DNA of 64,000 nucleotides from Ahaetulla prasina (Eukaryota > Chordata > Lepidosauria > Squamata > Colubridae), in the NCBI RefSeq assembly GCF_028640845.1, contig NC_080540.1, forward strand, positions 257,658,958 through 257,722,957. The letters run 5' to 3'. Below the pieces are notes generated by a model. That model saw only the letters and a list, made by a program, of their open reading frames with translations, made no database searches and was not told where the DNA came from. Both the position numbers and the translations under genes were made by a program. This document shows positions 7,415 to 19,961 of the stretch, piece after piece. Position 1 is the first letter of the stretch, and each line of letters opens with the position of its first letter.

Positions 7415-10365
7415 ATTTATTTATTTATTTATTTATTTATTGTTTGAATTTATATACCGCCCTATCTCCCAAAGGACTCAGGGCGGTTCACAGGCATATA
7501 AAACATCAATATACAAATTAAAATAATCATTAAAAAACTTATTCTACTGCCCAATTAATTAAAAATAAAAATATAAATATTAAAATCAATTTAAAACCCC
7601 TCTAAATTTAAAATCTAAAAAACTAAGCCAGTCCTGCACAGATGAATAAATGTGTCTTGAGCTCGCGACGGAAGGTTCGAAGGTCCGGAAGTTGACGGAG
7701 TCCTGGGGGGAGTTCGTTCCAGAGGGCGGGAGCCCCCACAGAGAAGGCCCTTCCCCTGGGCGTCGCCAGGCCACCCTGCCCAGCTGGCCGCTCCCTGAGG
7801 TCCCTCTCTGTGAGGCGCAGGTCGGTGAGAGGTATCTGGTCGCAGTAGGCGGTCCCGTAGATAACCCGGCCCTATGCCATGGAGCGCTTTAAAGGTGGTC
7901 ACCAAAACCTTGAAGCGCACCCGGAAAGCCACAGGTAGCCAGTGCAGACTGCGCAGGATAGGTGTTATCACGGGAGCCACGAGGCTCCATCTATCACCAG
8001 CGCAGCGTTCTGGACTAACTGTAGCCTCGGATGCCCTTCAAGGAAGCCCCATGTAGAGGCGTTGCAGTAATCCAGGCGAGGCGTCACGAGGCGTGGTGAC
8101 CGTGCATAGGGCCTCGGTCCAGAAAGGCGCAACTGGCGCACCAGGCGAACCTGGTAGAACGCTCTCCTGGAGGCGGCTGTCAAATGATCTTCTAGAGACA
8201 GCCGTTCATCCAGGAGGGCGCCTAAGTTCGCACCCTCTCCATCGGGGCCAATGACTCGCCACCGATGGTCAGCAGCGGATTTAGCTGACTGTACCGGGAT
8301 GCGGCATCCACAGCCACTCTGTCTTGGAGGATTGAGCTTGAGCCTGTTTCTCCCCATCCAGACCCGTCGGCCTCCAGACACGGGACAGCACTTGATGGCT
8401 TCGTTGGGGTGGTCGGTGTGGAAAAATACAGCTGGGTGTCATCCGCGTACAGCTGGTACCTCACACGAACCCACTGATGATCTCACCCAGCGGCTTCATA
8501 TAGATGTTGAACAGAAGGCGAGAGGATCGATCCCTGCGGCACCCACAAGTGAGGCGCCTCGGGGCCGACCTCTGCCCCCTGTCAACACCGACTGCGACCG
8601 GTCGGAGAGATGGGAGGAGAACCACCGATAAGCGGTGCCTCCACTCCCAATCCCTCCAACCGGCGCAGCAGGATACCATGGTCGATGGTATCGAAAGCCG
8701 CTGAGAGGTCTAATAGGACCAGGGCAGAGGAACAACCCCTATCCCTGGCCCTCCAGAGATCATCCTGCGACCAAAGCCGTCTCCATGCTGTAACCGGGTC
8801 GGAAACCGGACTGGAATGGGTCTAGATAGACAGTTTCATCCAGGTGCAAGGAAACTGATATGCCACCATACTCTCTACAACCTTCGCCGTGAGCGAAGGT
8901 TGGAGACCGGACGATAATTACCTAAAACAGCGGGTCAGGAAGGCTTCTTGAGGAGGGCCTCACCACCGCCTCTTTCAAGGCGGCGGAAGACACCCTCCAC
9001 CAAAGAAGCGCTCGTAATCGCCTGGAGCCAGCCTCGTGTCACCTCCTGCGTGGCCAGCACCAACCAGGAGGGCACGGGTCCAGTAAACACGTGGTGGCAT
9101 TCAGCCTCCCCAACAACCTGTCCATGTCCTCGGGAGCGACAGGGTCAAACTCATCCCATAAAATGTCACCAAGACCACCCTCAGCCGTCTCACCCGTATC
9201 ACGCAATCTTGGTCCAAACCATCCCGAAGCTGAGCGATTTTATCGTATAGATAACGTTAAACTCCTCAGCACGTCCCTGCAGCGGGTCATCCCGCTCCCC
9301 TGGTGTAGGAGGAGGCGGGTCACCAAACAGGGCGGCTGGGCGGTTATCTGCCGATGCAATGAGGAGGAGGCGTAGCTACGCCTCGCCTCCTCATTGCCAC
9401 TAGGTAAGCCCTAGTATAGGACTTCACTAGTGTCCGATCAGCTTCTGAGCAGCTGACCTCCAGGAACTCTCTAGGCGTCTTCTCCGGCGCTTCATCCCTC
9501 TCAGCTCCTCAGAGAACCAAGGGCGGTTGGGACCTGCGCGGGTCAGAGGCCGCAAAGGCACGACCGGTCTAAGGCCCCGCGCGGCCCGTTCCCAGGCCGC
9601 AACAAGTTCCTCAGCGAGCCGTGAGCCAGACCCTCAGGAAATGGCCCAAGCTCCGTCCGGAACCCCTCCGGGTCCATCAGGCGCCTGGGGCGGAACCAGC
9701 GTGTCGGCTCCGTCTCCCTGCGGTGAATGGCGGTCAGAAAGTCCAGGCGAAGAAGAGTGATCTGACCATGACAAAGGTTCAATGACTATTTCCTTTAAGT
9801 CCAGATCTCTCAACCACTGACCAGAGACAAAAATCAGGTCCAGGGTGCCACCCCCAATGTGAGTAGGGCCATCAATTACTTGGGTCAGGTCCAAGGCCGT
9901 CATGGAAGCCTTGAACTCCCGAGCTACCGTCGATGACGAGCCGGACGATGGCAAGTTAAAGTCCCCCATGACTAAAAGTCTGGGGGTCTCAACTGCCACC
10001 CCGGCCAGCACCTCCAGGAGCTCTGGCAGGGCAGCTGTCACGCAGCAAGGAGCCAGGTACGTGATCAGCAAACCCATCTGGCACCTATGGCCCCATCTCA
10101 CAAAGAGGGATTCGCACCCGGCAATCTGAGGTACAGTGGTCTCCCTCGGCTCTAGACTTTCTCTAATCACAACCGCCACCCCCCCACCCCTACCCTGGGC
10201 CCTCGGCTGATGGAATGCACGGAAACCCGGCGGGCACATCTCAACAAGGGGCACACCCCCTTCCGTGCCCAGCCAGGTTTCCGTAACGCCTATAAGGTCC
10301 GCAGCGCCCCCCTGAATAAGGTCGTATACTAGGGGGGCCTTATTAACTACGGACCGTGCGTTGCG
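7415..10365 (-). mobile_element. L2-like LINE, nearly complete ORF2, inserted in CR1
   Basis: Minus-strand order: an APE-type endonuclease (10360-9640; NARSV start, GDFNLP near 9950, LDLIFVSG, WSDHS), linker, RT with YADD at 8438-8449 in QLYADDTQLYF, and the C-terminal domain (7980-7615; LHWLPVAFRVRFKVLVTTFK). The 3' end at 7436-7490 shows the hairpin tail (ACCGCCCTATCTCC..GGACTCAGGGCGGTT on the plus strand) and (ATTT)n at 7415-7440. The product would nick DNA and reverse-transcribe its own RNA. Many one-base gaps relative to the copy at 16794 break the frame. The 5' end starts inside the endonuclease (…NARSVVNKAP), so it is 5'-truncated. Confidence 0.9.
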
Positions 10366-11020
10366 TTAGTATAGTAGACAGTTTTTGGTTAAAGCTTTGG
10401 GAATTTTGAGAAGAGACCACAGAGTCAGGTAGTGTGTTCCAAGCATTAACAACTCTGTTACAGAAGTCATATTTTCTGCAATCAAGATTGAAGCGGTTAA
10501 CATTAAGTTTAAATCTATTGTTTGCTCTTGTATTGTTGTGATTGAAGCTGAGGTAGTCTTTAACAGGAAGGACATTGCAATAGATGATTCTATGAGTTAA
10601 ACACAGGTCCTGTCGAAGGCGGCGGAGTTCTAAATTTTCTAAACCCAAGATTTCAAGTCTGGTGGCATAAGGTATTTTATTGTATTCAGAGATTTGGAGA
10701 AACACTTATTGTCTGTTTGACAGGAACGCTGTTATCCAATTGTAGAGGGGTCCGGAGATGCCGTAGGATTTTAGTTTTAGGAGAAGTTTGTCATGTACCA
10801 CTGAGTCAAAAGCTTTATGGAAGTCTATGTAAATTGCATCTATTGCTTTGCCCTGATCAAGATTTGTAGTCCATATGTTTTTGCAGTGAAGAAGTTGTAA
10901 ATTACAGGATAATTTTTTTCTGAAACCAAATTGTTTATTAGAGAGTAGGTTGTTTGTTTCTAGGTGGAGGGTAATGGATTAGTTGATGATTGATTCCATT
11001 ACTTTGCAGGTGACGCAGCA
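10366..11020 (-). mobile_element. CR1 LINE (right part of the split copy), internally deleted
   Basis: Continues the CR1 interrupted at 7414. 10705-10366 codes the C-terminal ORF2 part (SEYNKIPYATRLEILGLENL … FNQKLSTILT). 11020-10706 codes the N-terminal half of the RT (…NKQFGFRKKLSCN; YIDFHKAFDSV; NWITAFLSNRQ). Roughly 600 bp between LSNRQ and SEYNKI, including the FADD box, are absent, with the junction at ~10697-10706. This is inactive. Confidence 0.8.
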
Positions 11021-11289
11021 TAAAGAAATTTTCAGCTGTTCCAAACAGGCGACAAAGATGGGGGAAAGGGGATTAAAGCTGATGAGTCAAAAGCAGTTTC
11101 GTATTTTTCTGAGTACAGCTAAAATATCTCTTGGTCTCCCTATTAATCCACATAGTATAGATATCTCAAAAGAAAGCAATAGATAAAGGAGTTCCCCAAG
11201 AGACAATCTTAAGCTGCCTGTCTATATCAATGTTTTCATAAAATAGTAAATCACAATAATAATAATGCTAATAGTGATGATGATTTTTT

Positions 11290-11684
11290 GCACAGGCCTT
11301 GACTTAGGAACAATCATTTATAACCAGACCTACCTTGGGGCTGGGTTTATTACCTGGGTTTGAAGTTCTGACAGTTAGCCCTCCCCACAGTCACCTGACC
11401 AAAGTTTAGCGCTAGGCAAAAGGCTACTTTTCAGCCATTTGACTGAAATGACTGTGGTCATTTGACAATGTTTTACTAGGTTTTGCTGAAAACCAACATT
11501 TACTTCCCATTTTTGGCAAAACCACGCCTATAGCAAATCATTGGCATTTAGCAACTATGGTAATTTACTTTCCTACTGCAAAAAAAGTCATAAAACTGGG
11601 TCAGTCATGAGATTGATCCATTTTATAATAAGCATGCTCCGTTACCGTTTATAATTTACAGTCATAAATTAAGGACTACTTGTA
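11290..11684. mobile_element. palindromic MITE (TA-flanked, AGTCCT-type termini)
   Basis: The left end (CAGGCCTTGACTTAGGAACAAT) and right end (…GTCATAAATTAAGGACTACTTGTA) are imperfect inverted repeats of the pattern TACARRTAGTCCTYRACTTA. The interior has no ORF. Related copies lie at 15011, 34241, 35563, 55716 and 61850. The TA-bounded ends suggest a non-autonomous Tc1/mariner-like element; the superfamily is an inference. Confidence 0.6.
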
Positions 11685-12370
11685 GCAGAAAAAATGTTCA
11701 GGGTAAGAACCAATATTATGTGTTTCTTAAAACTGGAAGAGAGCAATGATTAAATATATACTAATTGAATAATGGTTTATATAAAAACAGCACTGTAAAA
11801 TACACCGTGATTTATTTTATTTACACCTTCCTTTCCTGTGGTTAGGTGAAAATCATGGGGGGGAAATTATTATTGATTTCAGCATCATGCCTTGCCACAT
11901 GTATTACTTAAATTTAAGAATGACAAAATTAACATTATCTAGTGAAGGAGAATTATCCCTGTGTGAAGCATTGGAGAAAGAGGAAAAACTATTTCTTACA
12001 AGTTTTCTAAATTACCACCTAGCTGAAATTATTATGTTAGACCCCCTGCCTCTTCCTACCATAGGAAAACCTGGAATCCCTGAGTATATTAAGCCTTAAG
12101 GAAACTAAATGTCATTGTCATGGAAGGTGAACAATGGAACTCACCTCTGAGGAGAAAGATCATACAGTTTATTAAAGCAAAGATAATTGGGTTCCAATTT
12201 ACAGAAAAGAGGATCGGAGAACAATAGAAAGATTAGACCTTTTATAAGAATTTTGAAATATAGAGTGGCAAATGCTAGAGCTCTGATTTGGTGCCAAGAT
12301 TTTAGTGCCACAGAAGAAAAATAAGTTTTGTTTCCCTAAGGTGTGGGGGGGACCACACTGCTTCCAGAGC
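11685..12370. other. no gene recognised
   Basis: AT-rich filler. A 70-codon open frame (11887-12099) has no recognisable domain, no neighbours and no promoter-like context. Confidence 0.5.
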
Positions 12371-12574
12371 TGGAATTGTGGAATTGTGTTGTAAATGTTG
12401 TACCTTGATGAACGTATCTTTTCTTTTATGTACACTGAGAGCATATGCACCAAGACAAATTCCTTGTGTGTCCAATCACACTTGGCCAATAAAATTCTAT
12501 TCTATTCTATTCTATTCTATTCTATTCTATTCTATTCTATTCTATTCTATTCTATTCTATTCTATTCTATTTGC
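12371..12574 (+). mobile_element. L3/CR1-type LINE 3' end with (ATTCT)n microsatellite
   Basis: The last ~115 bp of the L3 family (TTGTACCTTGATGAACGTAT … CCAATCACACTTGGCCAATA) run directly into 12487-12571, about 17 units of ATTCT. The same LINE end is followed by the same microsatellite, in complement, at 39436 and 62734. The copy is heavily 5'-truncated. Confidence 0.9.
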
Positions 12575-13139
12575 GTGTCCTTGCTAACAAGTAGTTAAAT
12601 GCTGATGGGATCACTTCTGTGTCAAATTTACATAGATTGCAGTTTTGCTAAATATACTTTTCCTTAGAGAAATGCACAGGGCCAATCTCTGCTGCTTTAG
12701 TCAATTTCATTCTGCCTTTGTTAAAATCAGCAATTCTTATTGCTTTTTGGCAAGGAAAGGAATAGGTGGCATTGTTTTGGAAAGGGAATTATTTCCTTAG
12801 GCATTATGGGCTTTTGCAAATAGAGAAACTGGCTCTAGGCCAGAGTTCCCCAAAGTGGTCAATATTAACCCCAAAGTTTGATTAAACTGTTCAAAGGTTT
12901 ATATTTATTATATAAATATCTGGGGAGGGGGTCAAAAAGGTTGGTAAACATCTTGAGGTTCATAGGTAGTCAATAGATGATAAAATTGAAGTCAATTACT
13001 TTTTTGGAGTTTTGGTTGCGTTCTACACCAGCCCCAAGTTCTGAGCATAAAGTGGCTAGCAATGAGCTGTTACACATGGTTGGAAAGTCAGCCACCAGTA
13101 GGAGGGGTCTTAAGTTGTCATTATGATTAGTACAGTTAG
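12575..13139. other. no gene recognised
   Basis: AT-rich filler. A stretch starting near 12842 (AGAGTTCCCCAAAGTGGTCA) looks like a hAT terminus, but no matching second end was found. Confidence 0.4.
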
Positions 13140-13700
13140 CAATGTTTAGATTGGATTTGGCATGTTTATCTACTTATTGATTCCTTCCATAGGACCTGGG
13201 ATTGATAGATGCTGTTTGATGGTGTTAAAGGTTGCAGGATGTAAGCTGTTCCAAGTAAATTTGCTTTTTGCAATTAATTGATGATGAATTTGTCAATGCC
13301 GATAATGTTCAAGTGGTGCTCCATTTGTTTTGGGATTGCTCAAGGCACCTAATACTATTGGTACTATCTTTGCTTTCTTTTGCCTTTTTCATCTATTTGA
13401 AGACTTTTGTACTCTTATTATGGTTTATCTTCATGGTCAGCCAGATGTTCAGTCTGGATTTGGCATTTTTATCCATTTATCAAGTCCTTCCCAAGGACCT
13501 AGAATAGGAAGATATTGTTTGATGGTGCTAAAGGCCTTGTCACAGTATGTAAGCTGTTCCAAGCAAAGTTGTCTTTTGCAATTAACTGGTGGCAGTTTTC
13601 TCAATGTCGATGGTGTTCAGATGGTACTCCTGATGATTGCCCCCAAGGCACCTATTACTATTGGTACTATCTTTGTTTTCTTTTGCCACAGTCATTAATA
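13140..13700 (-). pseudogene. R4-like non-LTR LINE C-terminal relic with twin 3' motif
   Basis: On the minus strand, scattered frames give a conserved LINE C-terminal segment (KTKIVPIVIGALGAI near 13650-13690) and a motif CCTATTCTAGGTCCTTGGGAAGGACTTGAT..TGGATAAAAATGCC. The motif occurs twice, near 13455-13510 and again near 13155-13205. Two other loci (37240, 53850) show the same arrangement. Assignment to the R2/R4 group is from remembered family resemblance and is tentative. Confidence 0.45.
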
Positions 13701-14840
13701 TTATTACTCATAGTACTATTACCAGTAGTTAAAGTAGTATTTATTAAATTATTTTCATATAATAAACGTTTGAGGGTTGATGAAAAATTTGAAACTTCGT
13801 GAGTTGAGTTTAGGAACCTCTGATCTTAGATTCTGTCACATCCTCAAGGCAGAAGGGATACCCTAAATATTTTTTTTTATTCTAGCCGTAACTCCATCAT
13901 AGATATCTTTCCTACAATAGTCATCCAACAAGACAAATAAAACAAACAGCTTCTAATATAGGTAATGATAGAACGTATATCCAGTTAATTTTTTTTAAAG
14001 GAGTATAATTTTAACAAATCCTGGTTTTGTGAATCTTGTTATTTCCTTAGTTTATGTTTCATATCAGACTATGCTCTGTGATTATGGATTGGGTTTTCTT
14101 GTATCATAAAAATTAAAGCATAAATGACAGTTCATATATACTAAACCAGTTGATCTGATTTGGTGAAAATAACTTTTTTTCCAAGATATTCAATATGTAG
14201 GAAAAGAAGATGGCAGCAGCAGATTGTGCATATGACTGTACATGTTCATTTTGAACTTGTAGGAGAGCTGACACATAGTCATGTGTGTCTAGAACTGGCA
14301 ATATTGTAAAGCATTTTTTGCTAAATATTTCAGATTCCTCACATTGATAATTTGTTCCTGTATTTGGAAAGCTCATTAGCAGAAATAAAATTAAGAATTA
14401 AAGCAAAGGTCATATTCAGCCCTGTATCAACAAATCACAAATGCGCTCTGCTGTCACATTGTGCTTTATATTGACTGATTATATAGAAGGGGAGATGGAG
14501 AGATAGATGATTAGATAGATAGCTAGACAGACAGACAGAAAGAAAGACAAAAGAATCTCCTTCCTTCATCATGTTTGCCTGACCAAAAAATATTCCTATA
14601 GTTAAAAAATAAATACATTGTTGATTACTAATCCTTTTAATGTTCTGAGTATCTGGAGTATTTTCTCATCAGAATAATCAGTTATCTCAACCATATTCTG
14701 GATTAGCATTTGATAAGTGAATAAATCTTGCTGAAAATGTTCCATGGTGTGCCAATACATTTAAGCAAACAAAAAAGAAAGAAGAAGAAGCCAAAAGAAG
14801 CCTGCATATGTTTACTTATTTTCTCCCAAAGCATCTTTAC
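13701..14840. other. no gene recognised; short GATA/GACA repeat
   Basis: AT-rich filler. 14495-14550 holds a short degenerate tetranucleotide tract (GATAGATGATTAGATAGATAG…GACAGACAGACAGAAAG). No coding signal. Confidence 0.5.
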
Positions 14841-14990
14841 TAGTGGTGGGATTCAAATAATTCAACCACCAGTTCTCTGCCCTAATGACCGGCTGGGTAG
14901 GCATGGCTGGGTAGGCATGTGACTGGGTGGGCATAGCCAGGGTGAGCGTGACACCGGACTTGTGTGGTGCTAAGGCAGGACTTCCCTGGG
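14841..14990. mobile_element. hAT-like MITE fragment
   Basis: Begins TAGTGGTGGGATTCAAATAATTC, close to the CAG.GGTGGG..TT..A terminus of the hAT-like MITEs at 31295, 53093 and 54483, with the GC-rich GGGTGGGCATAGCC interior common in them. No right end is found, so it is truncated. Confidence 0.45.
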
Positions 14991-15010
14991 ACCCTACCTC
15001 ACTCTCATTA

Positions 15011-15080
15011 TACAGGTAATCCTCCAGTTACAAATATAAATATATAGAGCCTGCCAATTACATTTGTAACCTGGGGATTC
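15011..15080. mobile_element. truncated palindromic MITE
   Basis: TACAGGTAATCCTCCAGTTACAAAT matches the TA-bounded MITE terminus. It is followed 30 bp later by ATTTGTAACCTGGGG, so the two form a stem of about 14 bp. Confidence 0.45.
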
Positions 15081-16793
15081 GTTTGATTGAATCACATTAA
15101 ATGAATGTGATCACTCCCTGCTTTCCCTAATGCATTTGTTAATCAAATGTGCAGGTCTTTAAATGCACATGAAGTTTCGCAGGTTGGGGAACAGCATGTC
15201 GGGCGTAGTGCTCGAACAGACCATCTAAGGCCTCCCCCAATCCACTGAGATACCTCATGCTTCCCTGGGGTCCCCACAATTGCTTCCCCCACCCCATCCT
15301 GCCCTGCTGGGTCTCCACAGACTGGGCCTGCTTTGCTAGCATCTCAGATTCCATTTACTCCTCCCCATCCATTTCCCATGGATTATTTACTTTTTAAAGA
15401 TCTCCAGAGGTCCCGAAGAGGCTGATCCACTGGCAGAGAAGCCAAAGTGTTTTATTCAGATGATGGCAAAGCTGTAAGAATATGAAATCTAAAGAAAACA
15501 TTTTCATCAGCTTCTGAGTAAAAGAATTTCACTTGGGGTCATGTGGCCAGCAGGCCTTCTGTTTCAGGACAGCTTCAGCTTTGCAATCCTCAAATTGCTT
15601 TTGTCAGGGTTACTGCTAAAAACAACATGTAATGAATAAGTTCTGTTATCAGTTTGCCTTGGCAGAGAATAGTTATTTTTTGTCAAGATGGCCATCATGA
15701 CATAGAAATATCAGGATTTCTGTCTAAACAAGAGACAGAATGGAAATAGTAATCATAACCTATCAATGTGAACAGAACAAGCTGTCCAGGTGAAACACTA
15801 TGGCTGAAGTCATCATTGCAAGATTATAGCTGCCACAGTATTAGGAACAAAAACAGATCTCACGATGCTTTAAATAGATGATTTTTCAGATGTTGTGAAG
15901 AAAAATCACAAAACTGTATAAGATTTCCTTAAGAGAATACAAGACCAAAGAATGAAGAGAAAGAAAATTATAATATGATGTCAGACTAGTTTATATGCTT
16001 GAAGTTCTGGGTTACTTTCATATTATTGCTTCCATATGTTAAACAGCAATTTCTTAGAATGCATTTATTATACCTGCTTCATTGACTTTTAATAGTTTGA
16101 CACACTATATGCCTATATTCAGTCTTCTGTACATCTTAAAATGGATCTTCATCAACTGTAGCTTCTGTAATTAGAAAATAAAGTCTTATGAAATGTAAAG
16201 GAAATCTGTTCCCCAGCCATTAATCCATTAAATGGGCTCTACTACAAAGAAGGAGAGAACACACAAGAAATACACGATATAAAAGTTTCAATGATTGAAA
16301 GTTCATTGCAATTACTTGTTTGTAGAGTATGGACAATCCTACAACATTTATGTATCCTTAATGTAACATTATTGTAACCAATACAATATTAAATATGGAC
16401 TAGACATTTTTGTTCTAGGATTTAAAAGTTTGGCTTCCTTCAAAACAATAGTTGATCCTTAAAACAGGATGATTTCATCTTCCACTAGAGTTGTGTTATC
16501 TTCAATAATTCATGTCAATGACAATACAGTATATTTTTTCCATTTTTTTATATTTATGTTATAACATCCATTTTCATGTCATTTTTCACTATTTCTCGAG
16601 TGCTTCTAAAGCCTGTCCCCTCCTTTTCCCATTGGGTTGTTGTTGTCATTACTCAGATTGACTATTAGAGTCATCTAAATCTTTCCAGTTAAGAAAGGTG
16701 GGGGGGGAGGTTAGCTCTCAGTATGCTCTTTGTTGGCAAAATCTGAGAACCCTGTAATTTCCAACTGATTCCAAATGATACGTTGAAAAAGAG
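15081..16793. other. no gene recognised
   Basis: AT-rich single-copy-looking DNA. 15140-15420 is moderately GC-rich with a 71-codon antisense open frame (15354-15139) of no recognisable family. Nothing else stands out. Confidence 0.5.
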
Positions 16794-17029
16794 ATTTATT
16801 TATTTATTTATTTATTTATTATTTAAATTTTTATACCGCCCTTCTCCCGAAGGACTCAGGGCGGTTTACAGCCAGATAAAATAAACATTCCTATTACAAA
16901 ATAAATACTATTAAAATACCACTAAAAAACTTATTCAATTTGGCATAATTAAAATTTAGCAAATAATAAAACCCATTAAAAACCCATTAAAAACCCATCG
17001 ATAAAACCCAATTAAAAACCCATAAAAAG

Positions 17030-19961
17030 CTAACCCAGTCCAGCGCAAATAAATAAGTGAGTTTTAAGCTCGCGGCGAAAGGTTCGGAGGTCCGGAAGTT
17101 GACGAAGTCCTGGGGGGAGTTCGTTCCAGAGGGCGGGAGCCCCCACAGAGAAGGCCCTTCCCCTGGGTGTCGCCAGACGACACTGTCGCGCCGACGGCAC
17201 CCTGAGGAGTCCCTCTCTGTGAGAGCGCACGGGTCGGTGAGAGGTATTCGGTAGCAGCAGGCGGTCCCGTAAGTAACCCGGCCCTATGCCATGGAGCGCT
17301 TTAAAGACGTTCACCAATACCTTGAAGCGCACCCGGAAGGCCACAGGTAGCCAGTGCAGCCTGCGCAGGATAGGTGTCACTCGGGAGCCACGAGGGGCTC
17401 CCTCTATCACCCGCGCAGCTGCATTCTGGACCAACTGCAGCCTCCGGATGCCCTTCAAGGGGAGCCCCATGTAGAGAGCATTGCAGTAGTCAGGCGAGGC
17501 GTCACAAGGCGTGAGTGACTGTGCACAAGGCATCCCGGTCTAGAAAGGGGCGCAACTGGCGCACCAGGCGAACCTGGTGGAAAGCTCTCCTGGAGACGGC
17601 CGTCAAATGATCTTCAAAAGACAGCCGTGCATCCAGGAGAACGCCCAAATTGCGCACCCTCTCCATCGGGGCCAATGACTCGCTCCCGACAGTCAGCCGC
17701 GGACTCAGCTGACTGTACCGGGATGCCGGCATCCACAGCCACTCCGTCTTGGAGGGATTGGGCTTGAGCCTGTTTCTCCCCATCCAGACCCGTACGGCTT
17801 CTAAACACCGGGACAGCACTTCGATAGCTTCATTGGGGTGGCCCGGTGTGGAAAAGTACAGCTGGGTGTCATCAGCGTACAGCTGGTACCTCACACCGAA
17901 GCCACTGATGATCTCACCCAGCGGCTTCATATAGATGTTGAACAGAAGGGGCGAGAGAATCGACCCCTGCGGCACCCCACAAGTGAGGTGCCGCGGGTCA
18001 CCTCTGCCCGTCAACACCGTCTGCGACCGGTCGGAGAGATAGGAGGAGAACCACCGATAAACGGTGCCTCCCACTCCCAATCCCTCCAACCGGCGCAGCA
18101 GGATACCATGGTCGATGGTATCGAAAGCCGCTGAGAGGTCTAATAGGACCAGGGCAGAGGAATAACCCCTATCCCTGGCCCTCCAGAGATCATCCACCAA
18201 CGTGACCAAAGCCGTCTCAGTGCTGTAACCGGGTCGGAAGCCGGACTGGAACGGGTCCAGATAGACAGTTTCCTCCAGGTGCAGGGGAAACTGATATGCC
18301 ACCATACTCTCTACAACCTTCGCATGAGCGGGTTGGAGACCGGACGATAGTTACCCAAAACAGCTGGGTCCAGGGAAGGCTTCTTGAGGAGGGGCCTCAC
18401 CACCGCCTCTTTCAAGGCGGCGGAAGACTCCTCCAACAAGGAAGCACTCGTAAGCCCCTGGAGCCAGCCTCGTGTCACCTCCTGAGTGGCCAGCACCAGC
18501 CAGGAGGGGCACGGGTCCAGTAAACACGTGGTGGCATTCAATCTACCCAGCAACCTGTCCATGTCCTCGGGAGTCACAGGGTCAAACTCATCCCAAACAA
18601 CATCACCAAGACCGCCCTCAGATACCCCGTCTGAATCGCCACAATTTTGGTCCAGACCGTCCCTAAGCTGAACGATTTTATCGTATAGATAACCGTTAAA
18701 CTCCTCAGCACGTCCCCGCAACGGGTCATCCCGCTCCCCCTGGTGAAGGAGGGAGCGGGTCACCCGAAACAGGGCAGCTGGGCGGTTATCTGCCGACGCA
18801 ATGAGGGAGGAGGCGTAGGAACGCCTCGCTTCCCTCAGTGCCACTAGGTAGGTCCTAGTATAGGATCTAACTAGTGTCCGATCAGCCTCTGAACGGCTGG
18901 ACCTCCAGGAACTCTCTAGGCGTCTTCTCCGGCGTTTCATCCCCCTCAGCTCCTCGGAGAACCAAGGAGCCGGTTGGGATCTGCGCGGGTCAGAGGCCGC
19001 AAAGGCCTGACACGGTCTAAGGCCCCGGCCGCAGCCCGTTCCCAGGCTGCAGCTAGTTCCTCTGCCGTGCCGTGAGCCAGACCCTCAGGAAGTGGCCCAA
19101 GCTCCGTCCGAAACCTCTCTGGGTCCATCAGGCGCCTGGGGCGGTACCATCGTAATGGTTCCGTCTCCCTGCGGTGTTGGGTAGCGGTCAGAAAGTCCAG
19201 GCGAAGGAGAGAGTGATCTGACCATGACAAAGGTTCAATGACTATTTCCTTTAAGTCCAGATCTCTCGACCACTGACCAGAGACAAAAATCAGGTCCAGT
19301 GTGCCTCCCCCGATGTGAGTGGGGCCATCCACTACTTGAGTCAGGTCCAAGGCCGTCATGGAGGCCAAGAACTCCCGAGCTACCGTCGATGACGAGCCGG
19401 CAGATGGCAAGTTAAAGTCCCCCATGACTAACAGTCTGGGGGTCTCCACTGCCACCCCGGCAAGCACCTCCAGGAGCTCGGGCAGGGCAGCTGTCACGCA
19501 GCAAGGAGCCAGGTACGCCACCAGCAAGCCCATCTGACATCTATGACCCCACCTCACAAGAGGATTCACACCCGGCGATCTGAGGTACAGTGGTCTCCCT
19601 CGGCTCTAGACTCTCTTTAATAGCAACCGCCACCCTCCACCCCTACCCTGGGCCTCGGCTGATGGAATGCACGGAAACCCGGTGGGCACATCTCGACCAG
19701 GGCACACCCCTTCAGTGCCCAACCAGGTCTCCGTGCGCCTATAATATCCGGCACCCCTGAATCAGATCATGTATTAGGGGCCTTATTGGCCACGGACCGT
19801 GCGTTGCATAACATCAGGCGAGGCCCAGGCTCTGAGGGTCTTGACCATCCGGGAACGGGAAAAGTCAGGGGGATCGGGGCACGCGATCGCCTGTAAACAT
19901 CGAACGCGTGACCCCCTATGTTGATACGATCCCCCCCTTCCGCCATATCTGCCCCTCCCAC
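17030..19961 (-). pseudogene. L2-like LINE ORF2 (endonuclease-reverse transcriptase), four frameshifts
   Basis: Five long open segments in series cover the whole protein: 19961-19767 (CNARSVANKAP, endonuclease start), 19569-18946 (endonuclease; GDFN at 19411-19422, LDLIFVSGQW, SDH at 19213-19221), 18940-18311 (linker; DPCPSWLV), 18305-17502 ([53 protein letters not shown] at 17868-17879) and 17533-17030 (C-terminal DYCNALYMGLP…LHWLPV). All catalytic residues I looked for are present. Only about four frameshifts (near 19600-19760, 18943, 18308 and 17515) separate this from a ~975-residue ORF. The protein would act in the nucleus by target-primed reverse transcription. ORF1, if any, would lie in 20000-21600 but is not recognisable. 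Confidence 0.9.

Noticed and set aside
12378..12598. FYSIL-repeat frames near the L3 ends (also 62676-62906)
   Set aside because: They are translations of (ATTCT)n microsatellites.
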